From Thiobacillus sp. (GTDB taxonomy: Bacteria; Pseudomonadota; Gammaproteobacteria; Burkholderiales; Thiobacillaceae): a stretch of 51,555 nucleotides of DNA. Location: the NCBI GenBank assembly GCA_019459325.1, contig JAIBFA010000089.1:1-51555 (forward strand). Reading direction: 5' to 3'. Positions 34,969 to 41,972 of this stretch are shown piece after piece (within the stretch, counting starts at the first letter, position 1; every line of letters starts with the position of its first letter). The position numbers and the translations under genes were made by a program. Under the pieces are notes generated by a model that had not been told where the DNA came from, did not search any database, and saw nothing but the letters and a program-made list of their open reading frames with translations.

Positions 34969-35020
34969 GGCTGAAATGCGGCGCGTGCGGTCATGCGCGC
35001 ATTCTAGCCCGCATCAACGG

Positions 35021-35479
35021 TCAGAGCGCGTCCTGGATGATTTCGGTGAGCAGCTTCTCGACTTCGCCCAGCGCCTTCTTCAGCGCGGGATTTTTTGCTG
35101 CAGCCGGCTTGCGATAGGCGATGTAGACCGTCTTGTCGCCGGGAATCGTGTACACCGCCACGTTATAGGGACACATCACGATCGCGTGAGGATCGGCTTC
35201 CATCATGTGGCGCGAAACCGTGGCACTGCAGAACTCGAACTGCTCGGCGTTTTCGTACACCTGCCGGGTCGCACCGAGATCCTTGCCGGTGCGGTCCAGC
35301 ATCTCGGCGATGTGATTGGTGCTGGTGATCTTCAGGCCTTTGCCCTCGATCGCCATCTGAAGTGAGTCGCGTACATCCTGATACGCCCCCTGGGTCTTGA
35401 ACAGCACGGTGTAGCCTTCTGCGGCCAGCGCAGAAAACGGCAGACAGAACAGCGCACACAAGGCGAGGAATTTTTTCAT
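35021..35479 (-). CDS. exported DUF302 protein
   Basis: A 152-residue protein with a signal peptide (KKFLALCALFCLPFSALAAE) and the DUF302 fold, ending in the conserved CPYNVAVYTIPGDKTVYIAY stretch. It is the second DUF302 protein in the window, but the two are clearly diverged. The start at 35479 has AGGA eight bases upstream. It is divergent from the ModE-like gene across 79 bp. Function unknown. Confidence 0.82.
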   Translation of the reverse strand: MKKFLALCALFCLPFSALAAEGYTVLFKTQGAYQDVRDSLQMAIEGKGLKITSTNHIAEMLDRTGKDLGATRQVYENAEQFEFCSATVSRHMMEADPHAIVMCPYNVAVYTIPGDKTVYIAYRKPAAAKNPALKKALGEVEKLLTEIIQDAL

Positions 35480-35558
35480 GGCAGTCATCCTGGATTGCAA
35501 AACCCGATTCTCGATCGCCTGCCGATAAACGGCAATGGTCGTTTGCTACACTCGTCGC

Positions 35559-35891
35559 ATGGTGAAATTGAAGGCAGCGCAACTCAAGGCAGACGGCCGC
35601 TTCTGGCTGACCCTCGACGGCAGGAATTTCCTCGGCCGCGGCCGCGTCGAGTTGCTGCAGCGCATCCGCGAAACCGGCTCGATCTCCAAGGCAGCCAAGG
35701 CGATGAAGATGAGCTACAAGGCCGCGTGGGACGCTGTGGATGCGATGAATGCTGCGTGGCAATCGCCGCTGGTGGAGAGCGGTCCCGCCGGCAGCCGCCT
35801 GACCGAAGATGCCGAGCGCCTGATCGCCGCGTATCAGCACGCCGAAGCGCAGCATACGGCGTTCATGGAAAAGCTCGTCGCCAGTCTTTAG
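35559..35891 (+). CDS. ModE-type DNA-binding protein without molybdate-binding domain
   Basis: A 110-residue transcription factor equal to the winged-helix half of ModE. It shows the classic GRFWLTLDGRNFLGRGRVELL start and the helix-turn-helix GSISKAAKAMKMSYKAAWDAVD. The C-terminal TOBE/MOP molybdate-binding half is missing, and no separate Mop protein is in the window. Its stop overlaps the stop side of rlhA on the other strand. A Mo-box-like site lies at 43690-43717 between the molybdenum-cofactor operons, which is its likely target. Start 35559 is chosen over 35535 because the domain begins there. Confidence 0.85.
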   Translation: MVKLKAAQLKADGRFWLTLDGRNFLGRGRVELLQRIRETGSISKAAKAMKMSYKAAWDAVDAMNAAWQSPLVESGPAGSRLTEDAERLIAAYQHAEAQHTAFMEKLVASL

Positions 35892-37831
35892 GGCCGCGTT
35901 TTATAGAAGCTCAGCGCTGCGCTGTTTTTGGCGACAGCCGGTTTCAGTTTCCCCATCACATGCATCTCGCACGGCTTGCAGTCGAAGCGCAGGGTGAGCT
36001 TCTCGCTGCCGTTGATCAAGGTCAGCGGCGCGGCGCGCACGGTGCCCTGCACGCCGGTAACGCCCTTGGCCTGTTTGGGGCACAGGGAGAGCGAATAACG
36101 CACGCAGTGCTTGGTGATCATCAACGAGACTTCGCCGGTTTCCTCGTGGCTCTCGTAGGCGGCTGCGATGACCTTGACGCCGTGCCTGGCGTAGAAACCG
36201 CGCGCCTTGTTGTTGTAGACGTTGGCCAGGTAGCTCAACGTGTCCTCAGGGTAGATTGCAGGCGGCTCGACCGCCTGCGCGCGTGCGGGGCGGGCGTACG
36301 CGGCGGCGCGTACGGCTTCCAGCGCGGAGACGGCATCGCGGCGCAGGGCGTTGAGGAATGACGCCGGGATGAACCAGGGCTGCGTCAGTTCCAGCGAAAT
36401 CCCCATGGCCGCAAACGGCGTGGTGCCGAGCTTGCCGAGATGCTCGCGCAGCGTCGCTTCGGCCTTGACCGCATCCTTCGAGGGTTCCTTCGCGTGCGTC
36501 GCTGACGCGGTCGCCGTGTGGCCGTCCTCGTCGGTCAGCGTCAATGCAAATCCCGCTTCCGTTTCGTCCAGCCGCAGCCACACGCCGATGCGGCGCTCGC
36601 TCGATGCCTTGTCCAGCATCCGCGTCCAGTTCATGTCCCGATTCCGATTCACCAGCGTGCCCGCTCGCAAGTCCTTGAAGCTCGTCATCGGATCCTTGGG
36701 GAACACGCGCCACACCCCCTCGCCCACCTTCTCGGCGCGGTTGATCGCGAGGCCGGCCAGATCCTTCTGCAACGTGTAGTAGCAGAGACCGTCGCCGTTG
36801 TTGAGCACGATGTCGGGCGAATCGGCCTGCAGCTCGACCCATTTGTCGCCGACCTTGCTGACGTAGCCGATCGGCAGACCCGGGTTCTTCGGCGTGTCGA
36901 AGGCGCCGATGTCCTCCTTGCGGCCGCTCACAAAGTAGTCGGTGAATTCGCGGTTGAAGTTCTGGTTGGGGTCGGGCGTGAAGGCAAACGTGGTGCGGCC
37001 GCTGGAGGCACGGGAGAACTCGGGGCGGCGTTCGATGAGTTCGTCGAGCAGCGTGCGGTAGTGGGCGGTGATGTTCTTCACGTAGCCCATGTCCTTGTAG
37101 CGCCCTTCGATCTTGAAGCTGCGGATGCCGGCGTCGATCAGCGCCTCGAGGTTGTCGCTCTGGTTGTTGTCCTTCATCGACAGCACGTGCTTGTCGTGCG
37201 CGACGATACGGCCTTCCATGTCGGTGACCTGGTACGGCAGGCGACAGGCCTGCGAACAGTCGCCGCGGTTGGCGCTGCGCCCGGTGTGGGCATGGCTGAT
37301 GTAGCACTGGCCGCTGTAGGCGACGCACAGGGCACCGTGGACGAAGAATTCCAGTGTGGTTTCCGGCCGGGTGGCGGCACGGATGGCGGCGATCTGCGCG
37401 AGATCGAGCTCGCGGGCGAGGACGATCTGCGAGAGGCCCACGTCCTGCAGGAAGCGGGCCTTCTCCGGCGTGCGGATGTCGGTCTGGGTGCTGGCGTGCA
37501 GCTGGATCGGCGGCAGGTCGAGCTCCAGCAGGCCCATGTCCTGGATGATCAGCGCGTCGACGCCGGCATCGTACAGCTGCCAGATCTGCTGACGCGCCGG
37601 CTCCAGTTCGTCGTCGGTGAGGATGGTGTTGAGGGTGACGAACACGCGTGCATTGAAGCGGTGCGCATGCGCCGCCAGCCGCGCGATGTCGGCGATGTCG
37701 TTGGACGCCGCCGAACGCGCGCCGAACGAAGGCCCGCCGATGTACACCGCGTCGGCGCCGTGGTTGACGGCTTCGATGCCGATGTCGGCATCGCTCGCGG
37801 GCGCGAGCAGTTCAAGTTGATGGGGTTGCAA
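35888..37831 (-). CDS. rlhA: U32-family rRNA hydroxylase RlhA-like
   Basis: A 647-residue peptidase-U32-type protein matching RlhA (YdcP), which in E. coli makes 5-hydroxycytidine at C2501 of 23S rRNA; the shorter TrhP (YegQ) acts on tRNA. The start LELLAPASDADIGIEAVNHG, the block ADAVYIGGPSFGARSAA and the cysteine-rich region GALCVAYSGQCYISHA ... RGDCSQACRLPY are typical. The latter supplies the Fe-S/catalytic cysteines. The frame begins with a TTG at 37831; upstream codons are not coding-like. A perfect 8-bp inverted repeat (37833-37859) lies just before that start. The gene is convergent with the ModE-like gene. Confidence 0.88.
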   Translation of the reverse strand: MQPHQLELLAPASDADIGIEAVNHGADAVYIGGPSFGARSAASNDIADIARLAAHAHRFNARVFVTLNTILTDDELEPARQQIWQLYDAGVDALIIQDMGLLELDLPPIQLHASTQTDIRTPEKARFLQDVGLSQIVLARELDLAQIAAIRAATRPETTLEFFVHGALCVAYSGQCYISHAHTGRSANRGDCSQACRLPYQVTDMEGRIVAHDKHVLSMKDNNQSDNLEALIDAGIRSFKIEGRYKDMGYVKNITAHYRTLLDELIERRPEFSRASSGRTTFAFTPDPNQNFNREFTDYFVSGRKEDIGAFDTPKNPGLPIGYVSKVGDKWVELQADSPDIVLNNGDGLCYYTLQKDLAGLAINRAEKVGEGVWRVFPKDPMTSFKDLRAGTLVNRNRDMNWTRMLDKASSERRIGVWLRLDETEAGFALTLTDEDGHTATASATHAKEPSKDAVKAEATLREHLGKLGTTPFAAMGISLELTQPWFIPASFLNALRRDAVSALEAVRAAAYARPARAQAVEPPAIYPEDTLSYLANVYNNKARGFYARHGVKVIAAAYESHEETGEVSLMITKHCVRYSLSLCPKQAKGVTGVQGTVRAAPLTLINGSEKLTLRFDCKPCEMHVMGKLKPAVAKNSAALSFYKTRP

Positions 37832-37832
37832 G

Positions 37833-37859
37833 ATGGCGTTCCGACCAGCAAAACGCCAT
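37833..37859 (-). promoter_or_regulatory. hairpin directly upstream of the rlhA TTG start
   Basis: The arms ATGGCGTT / AACGCCAT are perfectly complementary over 8 bases with an 11-base loop. On the minus strand this hairpin ends one base before the TTG start codon, and its loop contains GGTCGGAA-like purine sequence that could serve as the ribosome-binding site. It could modulate translation of rlhA. The 3' side of the plus strand has a broken T run (tttagtcctttt), but no plus-strand gene ends here. Confidence 0.4.
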
Positions 37860-37869
37860 TTTAGTCCTT

Positions 37870-38472
37870 TTACCGGTCGGGATCGCGGCTTGCCACCTGC
37901 AGGACCGGCTGCGGCTTGACCGCCTTGATCGCCAGGTTCAGCGTGATGTCGTTGCTGACCAGGAACGCGTGCTTGCCCATATTGAAATCCGAACGCCTGA
38001 TCGTGACGCTTGCCTGGGCTCCGCAGGACTCCAGCTTGAAGGTGGGATCCTGCGTGCACTGGAAGTTGCTGACGGCAAGCGTCACCGGACGGGTTACACC
38101 CTTGATCGTCAGGTTGCCCGACAGGCTCGGTTGCTCGCCATCCAGCGTCATACGGGTGGACTTGAAGATGATCGCCGGATGATTGGCGGTGTCGAAGAAA
38201 TCCGCGGCCTGGATATGTTCGTTCAACAGGGAATTGCCGGTGTTCACCGAGGTCGCATCGATCATCACATCGGCCGAACCGGTCCTGGCGGCATGGTCGA
38301 ACACCACTTTGCCGCTGATCTTTTCGAAGCGGTGCGTCTGGTTCGACAGCCCCAGCGCGCGATAGCTGAACAGGGAAGAGGTCTGGCTGTTGTCGATGAC
38401 GTAGGTTTCAGGCGCAGCCTGGGCGGCGGCGGCAAAGGCAACAAGCGCGGTCAACGTGGCAAGACGCTTCAT
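37870..38472 (-). CDS. YceI-family periplasmic protein, copy 3
   Basis: A 200-residue exported protein with signal peptide MKRLATLTALVAFAAAAQAA and the YceI lipocalin-like fold (PETYVIDNSQTSSLFSYRALGL, DVMIDATSVNTGN, AADFFDTANHPAIIFKSTRM). YceI proteins bind polyprenoid lipids such as isoprenoid quinones. It is closely related to the copy at 38828 and separated from it by 355 bp with its own terminator before, so it may be expressed separately. A strong AAGGAG precedes the ATG at 38472. Confidence 0.88.
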   Translation of the reverse strand: MKRLATLTALVAFAAAAQAAPETYVIDNSQTSSLFSYRALGLSNQTHRFEKISGKVVFDHAARTGSADVMIDATSVNTGNSLLNEHIQAADFFDTANHPAIIFKSTRMTLDGEQPSLSGNLTIKGVTRPVTLAVSNFQCTQDPTFKLESCGAQASVTIRRSDFNMGKHAFLVSNDITLNLAIKAVKPQPVLQVASRDPDR

Positions 38473-38827
38473 CTGAGCTCCTTGTGTGAATGAACACCCG
38501 GATACTTCTCGCTGGCGGCGATGCCGCCATGCCACTCCTGGGATGTCGCTACGTCAAGGAGCAGTGCAGATTTCCTGCAACTGCCATGCCACGCCGCCCG
38601 CCTCAAACAAGAACACACAATACTGAAACAAAACAATGACTTGCGTTCTGGCGCGTGTCCTGGTTTTTTCCGGAAACAGGCGCAAATCGATGTAAATCCA
38701 ACAAGGGGCGTCGAACGGGCGACCTTCCGGCAAGTCTCGAACGCGCCATGCCAGGTACGCAAAATGCAAAAAAGGCCGAACGTGCAGCGATCACGCGCGC
38801 ACGTCCGGCCCCGCTTGCGGCGTCGGG
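38473..38827. other. 355-bp gap between two YceI copies
   Basis: The gap contains a rho-independent terminator (38768-38810, minus strand) that ends the marR-cyb-yceI-yceI transcript. The rest (38473-38767) shows no gene and presumably holds the separate promoter of the downstream YceI copy; no convincing -35/-10 pair was found. The gap has a lower GC content in its middle (about 38600-38720). Confidence 0.6.
38768..38810 (-). terminator. rho-independent terminator after YceI copy 2
   Basis: On the minus strand, GGCCGGACGTGC (38810-38799) pairs with GCACGTTCGGCC (38785-38774) over 12 bases with one G-U pair, with a loop of 13 bases. It is followed by six T residues (38773-38768). It lies 17 bp after the stop of the YceI gene at 38828, so it terminates the marR-led operon. 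Confidence 0.9.
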
Positions 38828-39409
38828 TTATTGGGCGCCTGGCTGCTCCCTGACCGCTTCGATCGCCAGGGTCAGCGTGACCTCGTCGCTGACAAAGGGC
38901 ACGTTCTTGCCCATGTTGAACTCGGAGCGCTTGACCTGGGTGGTCGCATTGGCACCGCAGGCTTCCACTTTCAGCATCGGATGCGGCTGGCACTTGAAGT
39001 GGGTGATGTCGAGCGTCACCGGCTTCGTCACGCCCTTGATCGTCAGGTCGCCCACCAGGCTCACCGGCTGGTCGCCCCTGAACGCCATCTTGTCCGACTT
39101 GAACGTGATCGTCGGGTACCTGGCGGTATCGAAGAAGTCGGCGGCCTGGAGGTGTTCGTTGAACAGCGCATGGCCGGTGTTGACCGAGGTGGCGTCGATG
39201 GTCACGAGGACCGAGCCGGCTTTCGCGGCGCGATCGAGCACCACCTTGCCGCTGGTCTTGTCGAACTTGTGGGTCTGGTTGGAAAAGCCCAGGTGGTTGT
39301 AGGTGAAATGCGGGTAGGTGTGGCTGTTGTCGATGACGAAGGTTTCGGGTGCGGCCTGGGCGGTCGCGGCAAAAGCGGCAAGTGCAGTGACGAGGGCGAG
39401 ACGTTTCAT
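38828..39409 (-). CDS. YceI-family periplasmic protein, copy 2
   Basis: A 193-residue YceI-type exported protein (signal peptide MKRLALVTALAAFAATAQAA; core HLGFSNQTHKFDKTSGKVVLD, IDATSVNTGHALFNEHLQAADFFDTARYPTITF). It is clearly paralogous to copy 3, sharing nearly the same signal peptide and many motifs. It is the last gene before the terminator at 38768-38810 and lies 29 bp after copy 1. AAGGAG precedes the ATG at 39409. Confidence 0.9.
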   Translation of the reverse strand: MKRLALVTALAAFAATAQAAPETFVIDNSHTYPHFTYNHLGFSNQTHKFDKTSGKVVLDRAAKAGSVLVTIDATSVNTGHALFNEHLQAADFFDTARYPTITFKSDKMAFRGDQPVSLVGDLTIKGVTKPVTLDITHFKCQPHPMLKVEACGANATTQVKRSEFNMGKNVPFVSDEVTLTLAIEAVREQPGAQ

Positions 39410-39438
39410 ATAAGGCTCCTTGAGGGATGAACGGCGGT

Positions 39439-39999
39439 TTAGTTGCCGGTGGCGGCAATGCGGAATGTCACGCTGACTTCGTTGGCGACGGTGGCAACGT
39501 CGGCCCACATACCTTCGCCGATGCCGAAATCCAGACGTTTGAGAATGAAGCTGCCGTCGAAGATGGCGGCGCTATGGCCGGGCGCGTAGGTCACCGGCAC
39601 GACCATGTCGCGGCTTCTGCCCTTGAGCGTGAGGGTGCCGCGCATCTCGTAGCGGTTGTTGCCCACTGCGCGCACTTGGCTGGAAACGAAGGTCGCCTTC
39701 GGATACGCGCTACGGTTGAACCACAGCTTGCCGGCCGATTCGTCGTCGGCTTCGGCTGAGCCGGCATCGATGCTGGCAAGGTCGATCTCGATCTGCGCGC
39801 GCGCAGCCTCGGGTTTCGCCGGGTCGAACACCATCTGGGTGGTGAAGCGCTTGAAGCCGCCCTTCACCGGCACGCCCATCTGGCGGAATTCGAAGTGGAT
39901 CGTGCTCTGCTTCGGCAGCACCGTGCGATATTCCACCGCGTGCGCCGCAGGTGCGGCCAGCGCCGCAAGCAAAACAAACAGGGGCAGATGGCGTGTCAT
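39439..39999 (-). CDS. YceI-family periplasmic protein, copy 1
   Basis: A 186-residue YceI-type protein, more divergent than the other two (signal peptide MTRHLPLFVLLAALAAPAAHA; core VLPKQSTIHFEFRQMGVPVKGGFKRF, KATFVSSQVRAVG). It overlaps the cytochrome b561 gene by four bases (ATGA), as usual for YceI/cytochrome b561 pairs, and is followed by copy 2 after 29 bp. Probable role: quinone or lipid carrier partnered with the cytochrome. Confidence 0.9.
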   Translation of the reverse strand: MTRHLPLFVLLAALAAPAAHAVEYRTVLPKQSTIHFEFRQMGVPVKGGFKRFTTQMVFDPAKPEAARAQIEIDLASIDAGSAEADDESAGKLWFNRSAYPKATFVSSQVRAVGNNRYEMRGTLTLKGRSRDMVVPVTYAPGHSAAIFDGSFILKRLDFGIGEGMWADVATVANEVSVTFRIAATGN

Positions 40000-40544
40000 G
40001 TGCGCTCCTTTTTTCCCCAGCCCATGCGCTGCAGAAACGGCTGGCGTTCGATGAAGTGATGTTTCAGTGCTGCGCCCACGTGCAGGATGACCAGGCCCAG
40101 TAGGGTGAAGTTCAGCGTCTGGTGCACGCCGGCGAGCAGATCGCCCAGTTCGCGGTTCTTGTCGACCAGATCGGGCAGCGGCAGCACGCCGAACCACACG
40201 GTCTGGAAGCCCTTGGCCGAACTCATCAGCCAGCCCGACACGGGAATCGCGATCATCAGCAGATACAGCAGGCCATGCACCGCGCTGCTGGCGTGACGCT
40301 GCCAGGCGGCCATTCCGGCCGGAAGCGGCGGCGGCGTATGCGTCATCCGCCAGCTCACCCGGAGGGCAGCCAGCAGCAGCACCGTGATGCCGATCCATTT
40401 GTGATAGCTGTAGAGCTTCAGCTTTTCGGGCGATAACGGTAGTTCATGCATGTACACGCCGAGCGGGAATGCCACGAAGATCAAGAGCGCGATCAGCCAG
40501 TGCAGCGCGATGGCCGGGGTCGAATAACGCAGCGCGCGGCTCAT
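39996..40544 (-). CDS. cytochrome b561 (CybB-like)
   Basis: A 182-residue four-helix membrane cytochrome. The histidine-bearing helices are IALHWLIALLIFVAFPLGVY, YHKWIGITVLLLAALR, VHGLLYLLMIAIPVSGW and LLGLVILHVGAALKHH, giving the two b-heme sites. It is thought to oxidise quinol or move electrons to or from superoxide. It overlaps marR (upstream) and YceI copy 1 (downstream) by four bases each, so it is cotranslated with both. Confidence 0.9.
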   Translation of the reverse strand: MSRALRYSTPAIALHWLIALLIFVAFPLGVYMHELPLSPEKLKLYSYHKWIGITVLLLAALRVSWRMTHTPPPLPAGMAAWQRHASSAVHGLLYLLMIAIPVSGWLMSSAKGFQTVWFGVLPLPDLVDKNRELGDLLAGVHQTLNFTLLGLVILHVGAALKHHFIERQPFLQRMGWGKKERT

Positions 40545-40981
40545 GGCCGCTCCTTTCTGAAAGTCCGTTCCAGCGCACGCAAGGCGGTTTGCCAGCGCGT
40601 GTGCTCGGCCGCGCTGGCATCGGCAAAACACGCAGCCAGGTGCGCCATCTGGGCGGGAAAGGCCTTGGCAAACAGCGCCTCGCCGGACTTCGTCAGGCGA
40701 ACGATCTGGCAGCGACGGTCGCTGCCGTGCGCGGCGCGCTCGACCCATCCGCGGTCGACCAGCCGATCGACCACGCCGGTGAGCGTGCCCTTGGTGATGA
40801 GGGTTTTTTCGCCGAGTTCGGTGGCGGTCATGCCGGGGGTGTTGCCGAGCGTCGCGATGATGTCGAACTGCGACGGCGTCAGCCCCAGCGCGCGGATGCT
40901 CGCGGCGGAATACGCTTCGAACGCCTGGTAGCACTTCACCAGGGCTTGTACGGTCGGCAGGAAATCGGCTGGCTGGCTCAT
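40541..40981 (-). CDS. MarR-family regulator
   Basis: A 146-residue winged-helix regulator. The typical DNA-binding region is LGLTPSQFDIIATLGNTPGMTATELGEKTLITKGTLTGVVDRLVDRGWVERA, followed by DRRCQIVRLT in the wing. It heads the cytochrome b561/YceI operon. A perfect 17-bp inverted repeat sits 12-52 bp upstream of its ATG, suggesting autoregulation. The start at 40981 (MSQPADF) is chosen because the upstream frame runs into the palindrome. The ligand is not known. Confidence 0.9.
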   Translation of the reverse strand: MSQPADFLPTVQALVKCYQAFEAYSAASIRALGLTPSQFDIIATLGNTPGMTATELGEKTLITKGTLTGVVDRLVDRGWVERAAHGSDRRCQIVRLTKSGEALFAKAFPAQMAHLAACFADASAAEHTRWQTALRALERTFRKERP

Positions 40982-40992
40982 CGCTTGTTCAT

Positions 40993-41033
40993 TTGGTTCT
41001 AACACGAACCAAATTAGTTCGTGTTAGAACCAA
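40993..41033. promoter_or_regulatory. perfect 17-bp inverted repeat, candidate MarR operator
   Basis: Left arm TTGGTTCTAACACGAAC (40993-41009) and right arm GTTCGTGTTAGAACCAA (41017-41033) are exactly complementary, with a 7-bp centre (caaatta). Each arm itself holds a smaller GGTTC...GAACC dyad, so this may be two adjacent binding sites for dimers. It overlaps the expected promoter region of the marR-cyb-yceI operon, 12 bp before the ATG. Confidence 0.8.
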
Positions 41034-41049
41034 TGTCAAGCGAATTTTC

Positions 41050-41238
41050 TCCGGAACCCGGGCGTTCGCGGCACTATGGCAGATGCTGCCGGCGTTTCGC
41101 CTGGCTGGACGCGTCGCCGCGCTGCCGGGCATCGTGCACGTGCTGGAATGGGGGTATCGGGGATTTCTGAAAGTGCGCCGGCTGTGGCACAGGAAGGCAC
41201 CCGCCTGCCCGGTGCCGGACAGCGCCACGAAAAACTGA
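41050..41238 (+). pseudogene. C-terminal remnant of a DUF393 (DCC-type) gene
   Basis: This 63-codon frame (GTRAFAALWQMLPAFRLAG..., ending ...WGYRGFLKVRRLWHR) looks like the C-terminal half of DCC/DUF393 thiol-disulfide oxidoreductase-like proteins. The N-terminal half with the DxxCxxC motif is absent, since the frame runs back into the MarR palindrome. No start is plausible. It therefore seems to be a degraded gene left between marR and moaE. Confidence 0.5.
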
Positions 41239-41239
41239 G

Positions 41240-41716
41240 TCAGTCGGGCCCGGTCTCAAATCGGGGTGGCGCCCAGCGCGCCGCGGCCGCGTCGTCGCTG
41301 GCGCGCGCGTCGACCCAGCGCTCGCCTTCCGCCGTTTCTTCCTTTTTCCAGAATGGCGCGCGGGTTTTCAGATAATCCATGATGAACTCGCAGGCAGCAA
41401 AGGCTTCGCCGCGGTGCTGGCTGGCCACCGCCACCAGCACGATGGGATCGCCCGGCAGCAGGCGGCCGACGCGGTGGATCACAGTGACATCGAGCAGCGT
41501 CCAGCGTGCGTTCGCTTCTTCGACCAATGCAGCAAGCGCCTTCTCGGTCATGCCCGGATAATGTTCCAGCGTCATCGCGCGCACGCCGCTGCCTTCGTTG
41601 AGATCGCGCGCCAGGCCGACGAAGCTGGTGATGGCGCCGATGTCGGTACGGCCTTTACTCATCGCGCCGACTTCGGCGCCGAGATCGAAAGCTTGGGTCT
41701 GCACCCGAATTTTCAT
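41240..41716 (-). CDS. moaE: molybdopterin synthase catalytic subunit MoaE
   Basis: A 158-residue enzyme that transfers sulfur from MoaD to precursor Z (cPMP) in molybdenum-cofactor synthesis. Hallmarks are GAITSFVGLARD, LEHYPGMTEKAL, VTVIHRVGRLLPGDPIVLVAV, and the catalytic-lysine region KTRAPFWKKE. It is the last gene of mobB-moeA-moaD-moaE, 4 bp after moaD. It has an extended C-terminal tail of about 30 residues. Confidence 0.94.
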   Translation of the reverse strand: MKIRVQTQAFDLGAEVGAMSKGRTDIGAITSFVGLARDLNEGSGVRAMTLEHYPGMTEKALAALVEEANARWTLLDVTVIHRVGRLLPGDPIVLVAVASQHRGEAFAACEFIMDYLKTRAPFWKKEETAEGERWVDARASDDAAAARWAPPRFETGPD

Positions 41717-41720
41717 GGCC

Positions 41721-41972
41721 TCAGCCTCCGGTCACCGGCGGGAAAATCGCGACCTCGGCCTGATCCGGCAGGGCCGCATCGAGCGCGACGATGTCCTGGT
41801 TCACTGCCACCCGGAACGCCCGACCCGCCGCAAGCTCTTCCGCCCACATGCCGCCGCGCGCCTGCAACTGCGCGATCAGCTCGGCAGCAGTGGCGCCGGC
41901 GAAATCCAGGGTTTCCTCGGCCATGCCGAAGCGCTCGCGCAGGCGGGCAAAGTACAGCACGCGCAGTTTCAT
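41721..41972 (-). CDS. moaD: molybdopterin synthase sulfur carrier MoaD
   Basis: An 83-residue ubiquitin-fold protein ending in the Gly-Gly that is thiocarboxylated (FPPVTGG). The start MKLRVLYFARLRERFG is typical. Its ATG overlaps the moeA stop by four bases, so it is cotranslated with moeA. It provides sulfur to moaE. Confidence 0.93.
   Translation of the reverse strand: MKLRVLYFARLRERFGMAEETLDFAGATAAELIAQLQARGGMWAEELAAGRAFRVAVNQDIVALDAALPDQAEVAIFPPVTGG

Noticed and set aside
34969-35020. Fluoride riboswitch before crcB
   Set aside because: Only 52 bp are available and none of the conserved riboswitch segments is present.
36518-37864. 448-codon plus-strand frame
   Set aside because: Antisense to rlhA.
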